64,000 nt of DNA from Clytia hemisphaerica (Eukaryota; Cnidaria; Hydrozoa; Leptothecata; Clytiidae): positions 1 through 64,000 of the forward strand of contig CACVBU010000535.1 in assembly GCA_902728285.1 (NCBI GenBank), written 5' to 3'. Positions 1 to 13,100 of the stretch are shown here, piece after piece. The position numbers and the translations under genes were made by a program. The notes beneath the pieces were generated by a model that saw only the letters and a program-made list of their open reading frames with translations, had not been told where the DNA came from and did not search any database. The first letter of the stretch is position 1. Each line of letters opens with the position of its first letter.

Positions 1-566
1 AAATTTTTTTCTTCTAATACAGTTGAACTCGACTACTTTAGAGTAAAAAAGAAGTAGATATTAGCAGAGATGAATGGGATGTTCCACAATATGGAATGTG
101 AAACTAAACTGGAGACAGCAAATAAGACACGCTATGAACATACACTTCCAAATTATTTCATGTCATACTTTTCAGATATTCCTGGACTTTTTCCTATGTA
201 GAATAAATGTTCTATGATACATAGAAACTAAAAACTTTATTGAAATTTTTTTATCAGATTTGAAGCTACTTCACACCTATTTTTCATTAGCTTTATTGCC
301 TTTTACAGTTCTTGACATTATGTATTTCATATATTTTGGATTACAGTATTATACTCAACTTTTTTTAAAATTATACTCAACTTTTTATACTATAGACATG
401 CTAATACTCTAGAGATTTGTTTAAATATTGTCTGTTATACGCAACAGGCAAACCATGGTGTAGGAATTATTGAATTCCTGTATTGGCACTCTGGTATAGA
501 ATGATGAATACTGGAAGACAATTTTTATAGCTTGAAATTTTGAAATTTCATTTTCTTTCTTTTTAG
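1..566 (+). other. intron upstream of the first visible Crumbs exon
   Basis: AT-rich sequence without a convincing exon. It ends in a pyrimidine-rich tract and an AG acceptor at 565-566. The exon that follows opens with two bases of a split codon, so at least one more coding exon lies upstream of the window. Confidence 0.7.
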
Positions 567-1109
567 GTTCCTTTGGTTTATCAAGCAGTACAACAATACC
601 TTCCTCTTTTGTCTACTTGAATGGAAGTGAGCAACGGCTTGCGTCTGGGATTGACACATCTGCTAAATTCTCGTTTTCTTTTCTGGCATGTTCAATAGGG
701 AGAATAATATCACAAACAAATCAAATTGAAATTGCATTAGAGAAACCTATTAATAATTCTCATACAATATTTGTATTGTCGTTGGACCAAAATGGGTCAA
801 AACAGAGATTTTCAATCCAGCCTAAATTTTCACTAGACTCAAACGTGTACATTGACGTAGATGTTTTAGTGAACTCAACAGGGATTAATGTACACTTGAA
901 ACCTGATCCAACACAGCACAAAGCGGATACATTACCAATTATAAATCAATTCTTCCCAGCTACATTAACTACTGGGCGAAATGGAAACCAAATAACATTA
1001 GGGTCCTCAACATTTCATGGTTGTTTATATACTGGTACGCAAATTGACGTTGATTCTATAAAAAGTTCTTGTCCATTAGATAAGTGGGCACCTTGTGAAC
1101 CAGCAACAG
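567..1109 (+). CDS. crb: Crumbs exon: N-terminal-most visible laminin-G domain
   Basis: Phase 1 to phase 1 exon of about 180 codons encoding one divergent LamG domain. It closes with the typical G-C-L pattern (GSSTFHGCLYTG) followed by a second cysteine. The donor is AACAG|GTAAGA. The last residues (APCEPAT) begin the EGF module completed in the next exon. Several N-x-S/T sequons are present. Confidence 0.85.
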
Positions 1110-4100
1110 GTAAGAATCGACAATTATTTTTCGTTTCTTTGTGATTTTGAGATGTAAATTTACATGTTTTTCACACCAACCAATCCATTATAGCTAAAGT
1201 TTCTATACTTGTTGCCTTCAGTCTAATCAGAGAGCTCTCCCTTAGTCAAGTTTCTGTTTTCTAATTGTGTTGTTTATGTTTCATTTTCACAATAGTTTGC
1301 CCACATGGCTATGATGGAAGATTTTGTCAAATTGCTATCCACGATTGTATAGAATCCAAAAACCAATGTATAAACAATTCAACTTGTAATCCTTTACCTG
1401 ACGGTTATGAATGTGTGTGTCAGGGACAGTATACAGGGAAAAACTGTCAAACGTATCTCGGCTCCCCTTGTAATAGCAATCCTTGTATTAATGGGGCCTG
1501 TGACGATACACCAGATGGGAGCAATTATGTATGCACTTGTTCAACTGGTTTTACTGGGCGTAATTGTGAAACTAAAATGATGGCTTGTACGCAAAATCCA
1601 TGCAAAAACAATGCAGTTTGTATTGATGATAAAAATGCCACAGACCAGTACAGATGCAATTGCACTAGAGGTATAAAAGTGTATTTTTTGTAATTTATTT
1701 AGCATGATAGTCTTAGGCAAATTTTCATCTCAACTGAGGATGATTGGCTTGTTTTTCACAATCGAATTGAATTGAAGAGCAGAAAAAAGATTTTTATTTT
1801 AGGTAGAGAATCTCATCCCTGTGTTCTGAGCTAAAAAGTAAAACAATACGTAGTGCCTAGGCTAGTTTGATATTAAAGTTCATAAATGATATTGATCATC
1901 TTTATAGTTTAGCTGATTAATGATGATAAAAATAATTGATCCAATATACTTCAATTTAAGGTTATACTGGCAAAGACTGTGGCCTAAACATCAATGATTG
2001 CATACCTAACAAATGTATAAATGGAAGATGCATCGACTTGATCGAAAATTTCACCTGTGACTGTACAGGATCTGGGTTCAAAGGTCAATTTTGTGAGACT
2101 GACTTAAATGAATGTGACACTCCCAACTTTTGTAATAACGGAACTTGTAAGGATCGATATGGTTCCTTTTCATGTTACTGTGATACTGGTTACACCGGCA
2201 CAAATTGTGAATCAGAAATAAATGAGTGTCAACCTGACCCATGTGTCAATGGTAAGAATCAATCTTGCGGATCCCTTGATCCTTGTAGTTATCTCCTTTA
2301 ATAAATTCATAGTGAATGGGTATTTTCCTCACTTTATTATTTGATTGTGGTCTAGAATTTTAGCTGTCATAAAATGATCCCCTTATAATTGTTGATGAGA
2401 ACACAAGATGAAGAGACTAAAACCAACAATGATACTTAAGGGTTAATTTAGACTACTTAATATATTGACAAACAATAATTGACAATATAGTTTTCGGACT
2501 GTAATGTACATAACAGTAAATAACAGGTTATCTATTATAAAAATAAATTTTCTTTCGCTAAACAATCCCCCTATATTGTTGGATAATTGCAAACCAGCTT
2601 ACAATATATTGCGGATACATTTTCATTATATTGCAGGCACTCAGCAATTATCATCAATATATTGTCTGACCAATATTGTGTAGTGTAATTAGCCCTTTAT
2701 ACAAATGGAGATTTCCTTTTGTCCTGAAAATTCCAAGCTGTACTAAATTTTTGTTCTTAGTCGTTGAAATCCTAACTTTTTACGTGTTTTTTATTTTAAG
2801 AAACTTTATGCAAAGACTAGTTCGTCAGCCTTCTTTTTTTACTATTTTGCTTAGCCCTGACCTTTGAATATGAAATCACGCTGCTTTAGAAATATTATTA
2901 ATTGACGATAACTGTTGTTATAGTATTTCATTTGCTAATTGTCATAACCTCAAATCTGTGGTCTTGTTTTTATACTCTTATTCTTAACACATTTTCATTT
3001 AGGTACTTGCACAGATAAATTTGCCAGTTACGAGTGTTCATGTTCTCCTGGATACAACGGAACAAATTGCGATCGAGAATCGGACGAGTGTACTTTCGGA
3101 TATTGCGAGAACAGTATCAAATGTACTGATAAATTTCTCGACTATGAATGCACATGCATGGAAGGTTAATATATTTTTTTAAGTTTTGTTACTTTTAGGC
3201 TGTTAAAGTTCCTTACTTCACTCTTAATTTTTAGAAACGCAGTAAATTTTACAGTTGACTATAAGACCGTTAAAAACAAGCAAATTCTACTTTATCATGT
3301 GCTGAGTGTCATAAAGGACAAAAAGATTTAAAAAAAGAGCCACTCACTAAGTTTATGGGCATATCCAATCATGGTTTCTTTCCATCTATTATTTCTTTGG
3401 TTCGGTGTAAACGACATCCCATAGGGTCACTTTGTCTACTTCTTGATTTGTTATGGACCAGGCATTTTTTCTAAAAGTGCAGGGGAAATTCATATATTTT
3501 GGCAATTTCAACCTTGAAGCTCAAACTGACAATTTCCTAAATGCTGGAACTCAGCTAAAATGTGTAGCAGTTGACACACTATCACACAATATTGAAATTT
3601 GCACAAAAATTGTAAAGCCATTATTATTGCTAGTATAAGGGAGAGGCTTGCATCGCTAAGTTTTACAAAATATTACACTAGATTGAACAAAGCATTGTAT
3701 TCATCAATCCATTACCTTCAGAAACTCTATTACATTGTATTATCTCTATCTTACAGGTTACACTGGTAAAAATTGTACAGACGACATAAACGAATGCAAT
3801 TCGACATCCACAATCCTTTGTACGAACGGTGGTCAATGTGTCAACACTGTGGGTAGTTACCGTTGTGATTGCCAGCCAGGATACACGGGTAGAGATTGCA
3901 GTGTGAACATACAAGAGTGTGACAGTAATCCTTGCGTTAATGGAACGTGTTTGGATGGCATCAACAATTACACTTGTCAATGTGATACAGGTTTCACTGG
4001 CAGGAAGTAAGGGTGTTTTCTTAATCAGGATTTTCTGGTTTTCGAGAGTTGAGTGATGATTATTTAACCGTCTCAATAACTTTTTAAATGCCACAAAACC

Positions 4101-7100
4101 ATCACAAAGTCAAGATTGGGGATAATGAATTGTTAATTTTATTGTAAATTCTTTTAGTGAGTCTATGCCTGGCTATGGCGGGACCTGTAAAAGATGTTTA
4201 AAAATTTGCATACTTGCTTAACTACATATTATTGTTATCTTCTCTGTAAATTTAATTCGGAAATACTTAAGTTTGCTTTCGATATTGTTTTTAATAAAGT
4301 GCTTCTGCCTGAGATTTGACGACTACAGCTATAACATCAAGTCTGAAATTTGTTTAAAAAGGTGATAATTTTGTTTAAGTAGCATTGCACCCATTCTCCC
4401 TCCATTTGTAGCTGTGAACTTGATATTGACGATTGCGCTGTCAACAACCAGCCATGTGAAAACAACGGTCAGTGTATTGACGGTCTCAACGATTTCACAT
4501 GTCAATGCATTTCTTCGTGGACTGGTGACAATTGTACGATTGCGCAAGATCCATGTGCTTTGTTTTCACCTTGTGCAAACAATGCTACTTGCTCACGTGA
4601 CCCTACTTTTGGTAAGTGTTTATAGTCTAGCACATAACGCAATTTTTTTATCACTTTGTTTGTCTATTACTTACGTGTGTTTTGCTTTACAATCACGTCA
4701 AATTATTAAGACAGTACTGCAATAGACGATATCGGCTTAACGTGAAAACTCAGATTTGACCTCCGAAAATTGCTTTGCGCGGAAAAAAAAATTCACGGTG
4801 AAATTCTTTCCCTAAAAAGCATTGTGGGGAATTCTTTGGGGTCAAATCTGAGTTTTCATGTGAAGCCGATATCGTCTATTACTTTTAAGTGACTTCAATC
4901 CTCCCCTGCGAACCCCCGTATTTGTAAAGTGTTACAGACGGTAAGTCACAAGGGAAGTGTGAATTTCGTATCCAATATAATTGTGATAGAGTTTTGATCT
5001 TTCAATGCGCTAGTTGTCTGATTACGGGGATAAAGCCAGAGTGTAACCAACATTTTTATCCTTTATTCATTAACAAAATAAAACTTGACTGAAACAATCT
5101 GATACTGTTTGAGGTTTAAGCGAGCTATAATTTTTGTGTTAAATATTTTTACTTCACAGGATACCGATGCAATTGCTCGGACGAGTACGGTGGTCAGAAT
5201 TGTACCGAAAGAATTGGTCTCTGTTTTCCGAACAATCCATGTCAAAACAAAGGTTCCTGCATGTATAACACTGACTTTAGCAATTACACTTGCCAGTGCC
5301 CGAAAGGCTTCGAAGGGCGTAACTGTACCGACAACATCAACGAATGCGAACGATTCCCAAAACTGTGTGACTCTTTAGATTGGAAAGCGGTATGTCGGGA
5401 TACTATGGGGTCTTATGAGTGTGAATGCTCGACGAAATTCCAAGGCCCAAATTGTACAGAAGATGTGAACGAGTGTGACACACCTTCCAATTGTGTCAAT
5501 GGTAAAGAGTGTTTTAACTCAGTCGCTGCAAAGAATAATCCGAACGGCTATCACTGTGATTGCAAGCCTGGATGGTCTGGTAAGAATTTTTTTTGAAATT
5601 TTATTATACCGTCTCTAAATGTGTCCTCTAATTAATGCGGATAAAATATTCAGACAATTTCTGGTTAATTAAGTTTTCCCGTTAAATATTACTGTGGTAC
5701 TGCAGTTTTTCCCGTCCTCGATAGAAAATGAGGATTCTATTGCTTGTAGAATATCCTATCTTGACCACGCTCTCCAATATCTTCTGAATTCAGGACCGTC
5801 CTTATTTATCTGGAATCACTTACGCTCGAAATTTCTCGAACCAAATTCTTGATCCCTAGAATGTGTTTTCAAGTTAATTTCCTTTTTCTATCTTGATCTT
5901 TGAAAATGATGTCAATTATTTTTTTATCGTCAAAATTTCTCCTTTGAATGTAATCAGGATGAAACTAAAGTCTTTTTAGTAATTAAAGCTGCTCTAGCTT
6001 TCCATATGCCTTAGTCTGATAATTCTGGGAAACTAGTTGAGAAATTAAATGTAATATCTTTGGATCCATTAATATCAACAATTTCTTTGGTTCTATAAAG
6101 GTATCAGATGCAACAAAGCGTTCTTCCCTTGTCTCAGTTACTTAAAGACACACGGTGAACCATATTGTAATAATAGTGGCAACTGTATTGATCAAGGAGA
6201 CGATCCTGTTTGTAACTGCAACAATACTGGGTACACTGGCAAACAATGTGAGGATGAAATCGACGAATGTGATCCTACACCATGTAAGAACAATGGCACC
6301 TGTCATGATCTGATCAATGCTTACAACTGCAGTTGTGAAGCTGGATTTACTGGAAAGAATTGCCAGATCAATATTGATGAATGTGCCTCTATGCCTTGCA
6401 TCAATGGTGTCTGTGTTGACGGTATCAACAATTACGAATGTCAATGTTATATTGGATACGAAGGAAAGAATTGTAGCCAGGACATTGATTATTGCCAGAA
6501 CGTGACCTGCGTCAACGGTGGACATTGTCAGGACTTGAATTCGACCTTCACCTGTAACTGTTTCCCCGGATTTGACGGTAAAACGTGTGACGTAGATATC
6601 AACGAATGTCAGATGAAGCCGTGTCGATACGTGGACGCCAACGGGAAGGTCTTTGAGAATGAATGCATTGAAAGATCGAATGTGACGGCAATGAAAATGA
6701 ATAATTTCACGGTGAACGAGACAAGTTTCCATGATAGGTGAGTGTTTTTAGGTATGCATACCTTGGTGTGCCTTTAGCATACACATCTTAAGGCGTAAGT
6801 AGACTGAGTAAGACATTACCAGGTGGATTAAATTCTTCATGTTTGAAGTCGTTTTAGATTGATTTGCTTATTGCCAGAAAATTGACGTCATTCCTCCCTT
6901 GTAAACCCAATGTCATGCTCGAACAATCACACGTAACGTAAATTAAAGTTTAGTCTTCATAACCCGTTCGTGCAAGCGAACACAAATTTGTTCGAGTTAA
7001 AGAAATTTCGAGTTATGGAGTAATGTTTATAACGCATTGTTAACTAAAGGGACTAAGAAACTTTTTCGAGTTATAGAGGTGCTGGTTAAAGGGACTACAC

Positions 7101-10100
7101 TATAGTTTGAGTTGAGGAAATTAGAAGGTTGCTAAATTTAGTTTAAAGGAGACTTGAGTTGTAGGTTATAGAGACTCACGCTCCAGTTATGTAGATTCCA
7201 CTATGATACTTTTTGAAAAAAGAGAAAAAGAAAGCTCTTTTTTCTCTGTTTTTTAAATGAATAACTTTTTATCAATCCTTTAAATTTCCTTCAGGGCTGG
7301 TTATGAATGCATTTGTGTCACAGGGTTATCAGGAAATAACTGTAGCACCAATGCACAGGATTGTATGGTTGGTTACTGCAAGAATAATTCTACGTGTGTG
7401 GATTTGGTCGATGACTATAAATGCTTATGTCAGCCAGGATACAGTGGTTTGTTTTCTTGCCTTATTGTGTGTCAATGATTACGAGCATTACGAGGGGGGT
7501 GGGGCAAACGTAAATTTTTGATAATTTATGAAATGTTTGTCCGATTGACATTAAATTTTGCAAGAGTGCACCAAATATGAATTGGCATCTTTGGTAAAAA
7601 TTTCGACATCATTGATGACGTCATTGTCACCTTATTACGTCATTATTTTTTGAAAAAAAATTGTTTATATTTTCCAGGCAAGAATTGCAGTACCGACTAT
7701 GACGAATGCATTGACGAGCCGTGCCTCAATAACGGTACGTGTAACAATCTCATCAATAACTACACGTGTTCGTGTCCCGCCAACTTCACTGGACATAACT
7801 GTGAACGAGAAATAAATTATTGCACCATCAACACGCCCTGTCTGAATGAGGGCGTTTGTAAACCAATGGGTGGTGAAACGTTCAAATGTTATTGTGCTGC
7901 AGGATACACAGGGGAGGTAGGTACCTTGCGTTGTTTCTTAAGGCCGGTCTCCACTTACGCGCGCTGCGATCGCACCGTTTGGCTTCAATCCTTTTTGCTT
8001 GGAAAAAAGATTACGTCATATCCTTTTTGCTTGGAAAAAAGATTACGTCATAAAAATGTAGTGCGCGCTCGAAAAAAAAGTTGAATATATTTCAACTTAT
8101 TTCAACCGTTACGTCAGATCGCCCCAATGGAAGTGCTTCATTTTTCTTTTGACCAATAGCGTGGAAGCTTTGATAGATAAAGTGCGATCGCAGCGCGCGC
8201 AAGTGGAGACCGGCCTTTATTTCCGTGTGTAATCAATCTGGTGTGAAAGTGACGTCGTAATCTCATAAAAGTTGCGTTTTGACGTCATTAGCGGTCGATT
8301 TTCTCGTGTTACCGAAATACTCCATTCTTTGAAGGTTTGGTTGCGTCGCATAAAACATGTCACGGGTCCTAAGTGTTCCCCTTACTACAAAATAACCATT
8401 TTTTGATACAGGTTTGTGACATCAAAACTACTTTCAACATGAACGGAAACGGTCATTGGAACATCACCAACATTAACAACCAAGCTGACACTGACGTCCA
8501 ATTCAGATTCCGAACCACCGTTAATAGATTGCTGATGACTGTAAACCTCCAAACAACCTCTGTAAGTTTCTACCTGGAGAACGGTAATTTGACAATGAAG
8601 CATGGTGACATCAAATCAACATATGCTACATCTACCAAAAACCTTGTTGATGGTTCTTGGAAGCATGTAAAGATTTACGGAAATGCTCAAAGGACCACTA
8701 TTGAAGTCAGCGGTCTTAGATCACAGCTATTTGACGCAATTAAGATACATGATCTTCAATCTATCACTGTCGGTGGAAACAGTACTGATATCTCTTCAGA
8801 TTTTATCGGCTGTATGAAGGATTTTTCTGTTAACGGTAAAACTTACATTGAATCTGATGCTGGTCATGAAGGACTGGTCTTTGGTGATTGCCAACGAATA
8901 GAACAGTGTGGTGTGGACTCATGTAACAGACATGGTAATTGCATGGACGAATGGATATCATCATCATGCCAATGTTTCAGACAATACTTCGGATCAAAGT
9001 GCGACCAAGGTAATAAATGTTTTTGTGGAAGCTTTGTACTTTCTTTTTATAGTATATCGTCGCTTGAAAGCAAGATAGCCCTAAGTCAACTTTTTGAAAG
9101 TTGAAATTTCTAATTTTCTCTTTTTATAAAATAATAACAATTCTCATGAAAAGATTTCTAGCATGTAAAGGTATTTTGTCTCGCTCCTCCGTCCTATGTT
9201 CAATTTTTCGCTTTTAAGTATTAAGTATTTTCGTCTAAATAATTGCAATTTAGCGTCTGTCCAACGGTATTGCATATCAATGTGTTAATAATCTATACAC
9301 CCCAATTATACCATCATTGTTGGCACACAGACATGATGTTTTCATTGCTGCACTTGGCAAATTTTTGGACCTACCCCGGTGGGGTGGAGGTCCTATAAAT
9401 TAACCCGTGTTCGTTAGTTAGTTCGTTCGTTAGTACGTTAGTTACCAACTTTTCTCGAGATTGGCTCATTCAATTTTTCTGATTTTTGCACAAAGGTGCA
9501 TTACTATAAACCCTCGAATGTGACGGAGCCTGATTTTCGAAAAAAAAAAATTTTCCGGCCGGTAGAACCGGAAATGTCCCGAAAAAAGCGGTTTTTTGAG
9601 ATTTTCTCGAGATTTTATCATTAGTTTTTTGCGATTTTTTGCACATAGATGCACATTAGTACTGCCGAAAAAGGTGTCGAAAACCGTTTGCCGAAAAAAA
9701 ATTTTTTCCGGTCTGTAGAACCCGGAAATGTGCCGGAAATCGTCGTTTTTTCACATTTCCGTCACATTTTTTCAACTTATTTAATTGTTTCTTTACAGAA
9801 AAATGTTCTTTATGATGATGCCCAAAACTTAGCATCGTTTGATTTCCAAAAAAATCATCCTTTGAATCCGGAACTCCTTAAAAATCGCCGGAACAGCCGA
9901 AAACCGGCGTAAAACGGTTTTCCTTCATTTTTTCAAGTTATACTCGACAGATTTTCATGATTTTTTGCACAATGATGTAAAATGGCAATGCCCAAAATGT
10001 GACAGAGCCCAATTTTCGAAAAAGAAATTTTTCCGGCCGCTAGAACCGGAAATGTCCCGAAAAAAGCGGTTTTTTGAGATTTTCTCGAGATTTTCTCATT

Positions 10101-13100
10101 AGTTTTTTGCGATTTTTTGCACATAGATGCACATTAGTACTGCCGAAAAGGTGTCGAAAACCGTTTGTCGAAAAAAATTTTTTTTCCGGTCTGTAGAACC
10201 GGAAATGTGCCGGAAATCGTCGTTTTTTTCACATTTCCGTCACATTTTTTCAACTTATTTAATTGTTTCTTTACAGAAAAATGTTCTTTATGATGATGCC
10301 CAAAACTTAGCATTGTTTGATTTCCAAAAAAATCATCCTTTGAATCCGGAACTCCTTAAAAATCGCCGGGACTTAAAAATCGCCGGGACAGGCGAAAACC
10401 GGCGTAAAACGGTTTTCCTTCATTTTTTCAACATTTTACTTTTTCAATAGTGTTGATCTCAATAGATATGCTTTCATTTTCTTTATTTTTTTGTATTTTG
10501 ACCAGTTATGTCTCATGTGTTTCATTGTTTCAATGTTCACTGATTAGTTTGATAACCAGGTAGGTCCATAAAAGTATCGCTTGTTATCACTCATTTTTGA
10601 AAATACAGTCTTAAGGGATCTCTAAATTTCATATTTTCACATTTCAGAAATTAAATCATTTGGATTTCAACTTCCTGCAAAAACTGTTGTTGCTCAAAAC
10701 AAAACAAACAAAGTACGACGACGACGTCGCTCAACAGAAACATCGTCCAACCTTTACGTTCGTTCAAAACTAACAGAAAACTACTACAAGATGAACTCAA
10801 CACACGGTTTCTCTTTCCTACTCCGGACACGGCAACCGAACGGATTTGTAGCCATCTTGATGGATAAAGAACCGACCAGTGCTGACGATGCCACTTTCCA
10901 ATACATTCTCATCGAAATCATCAACTCATATTTGAAAATCACCCATAAAAGTACAGACCAGAATGCCGTCAAAGTCATCCACAATGAATCGCCAGAGCTG
11001 TTTGTGTCCAATGGCCAACAGCTAGAAATCACGGTCACATCATCATATCTTCAAATTGGTGCAAAGAAAACTGATTTCCAAACACCTTTCCCTTTAACAG
11101 TCAATTTGGTTTTAATGGGTGGTGTGGATAAGCCTTCGCTTTACATCAAAACCGTCTCTACTACGGCTATGAGTGGCTGTTTGCAAGCCGTCAAATTTGG
11201 TAATAATTTCTTGACCAACCAAGCTATCCCTTCTAGTTTTACCGTCAGCGTCATAATACCAGACAGTGAACCAGGATTCCAGTTAGGCTGTCCGGGAACT
11301 CCAGTGTGCGATTCTAAACCATGCCTTTACAACGGGACCTGTGTAGACCAATGGAACGATTTCACCTGCCAGTGTTCTGAAGGCTTTGGTGGAAAAACTT
11401 GTTCTGAGTTTGGATGTACATTGAACGACACATGTCCAGCTTCATCTGGTTATTGTTACGACGTACCTCTATCTAGTCCACCAGCCACTAAATGTAAGTT
11501 TTTTGAGTTTTGGTTTTTGTCTCTTGCGCTATATAATTGTGGTATGAATCAAACTTCGTCCCGATCTCCAGACACTTTCTTTCATTGGAGCTAAGTGCTA
11601 GTAGTGGGGATCTACAATCGTGGACAAAACTGCTGTCTGACTACTAATTTCCCCATGCTGTTTCCCCCTTTCCCCACTTTCAATGTTGGAGGGAGGAAAC
11701 TTGCAAGTTTTACTGACTCCAAATCAACACCGAAGATGGAAGAGGGGGGAGTGACAAATAGTTATGTCCAGGATTGTAGTCTAGCTGAAGATAACTTAAA
11801 GTCTTACGAATCAGGCAGTTTGTTCTTAGCAAAAATAGCTGTAAAATAGAAAAACACAAAATAAATAAAGAGTGATAAAAAGTCGTACCTTTTTTTTCCT
11901 ATTTTCGATGCTTCTACTGTTCTTCATTTTCAAAAAACCATCCACAAAAATAACTCACGAAAAAAGGTAAAAAGTCCCTGAAACTCGTCTCTTGTAAAAC
12001 TTTCTATAACTACTTTTTAATTTTCTATCGGAAGGAAAGAATTAGTCTCTCAACATGAGCATTTCAGTGTTCAATAATTAATTTACAAATACACTAAGAA
12101 ATCTCTGATAACAATACCTCCTGCTAATCCAATCTAAGGTAACCATGTGCGCTTCTTATTTCAAAAACAAGCCATTTTCTAAAACTCACAAAACAACGTT
12201 GGATAATCAGACTACGGATAGAAACGTTCTTTTTTGTTTATATTAAAATACGGTGTGTATGTACCACAAGGCGATTCTTTGCCGTTGAAATGTTGAATGA
12301 TGTCCAAGTTTGTTAATGTGAATGCTTTGTTGGATACTTTGCCCGATATATAGAAATGGGATCGAATATTTTCTTTTTGTGTTCAAAGTCTGGAGGGGGT
12401 TTAAATCTTTAATTTTTTACTCTGTTTAACTTACATTGGCCTGTTGTTACTTTTACTTATTTATTTTTCTGTTGAAAAGTCGCCCAAGTAAACCAAATAC
12501 TATCCATACTAGTATTTGGTTTACTTGGGCGACTTTTTTGCGGTGGCAAATCAGGGTCTGAAATTGCTTAATATGTTGGCAGTTACCATTCTGAGTACAG
12601 TTGTGCCGTTTGAATGTCAATAATGAGAAAGATTTGAAGAAAAAAATTGTGCTAAACAAAACCTTTCCAAATGAATCCGTTTAAATCGTTAGACCAACAG
12701 TACTAATTACATTTTACCATATTGAATCTCTTTCATCTAACATAACAAAAAAATGGCATTCCATGAAATTAGATATCCGTAACAAGATTACGCACCTTTT
12801 ACAGAAACGAACTATCCATTTCCATCTCTTAACGTCGACGGTTCGCGTGCCTTCTTGTATTTGATGCGTGCGTTTTGTGATAACGCACCAGGAGTGCTTT
12901 TGAAAAGTCCATAAAAAGTCTGGAATGACCTGCAATCATGTAGTGTTGGAGAATCTGCGAAACAGATCAAGTTCACTCTTTCTTCATTCATTACTTTCAC
13001 TGGCTCATAGTTCGGACCCCCTTCCCCTTTCTTAAGGGGGGTGACACCTTCCGAAAAGATGAAGAAGGGGGGGGGTCAGAAATTGTCATGAAAAAGGGGG

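Noticed and set aside
3678-4094. Minus-strand open frame of 138 codons over the EGF exons
   Set aside because: Shadow of the plus-strand EGF repeats; the cysteine pattern, splice sites and phase all belong to the plus strand. The same applies to 6142-6732 and 21769-22005.
11595-11849. Small open frame in the Crumbs intron
   Set aside because: No homology, unusual composition, and it follows the intronic stop; at most 3' UTR of a hypothetical short isoform.
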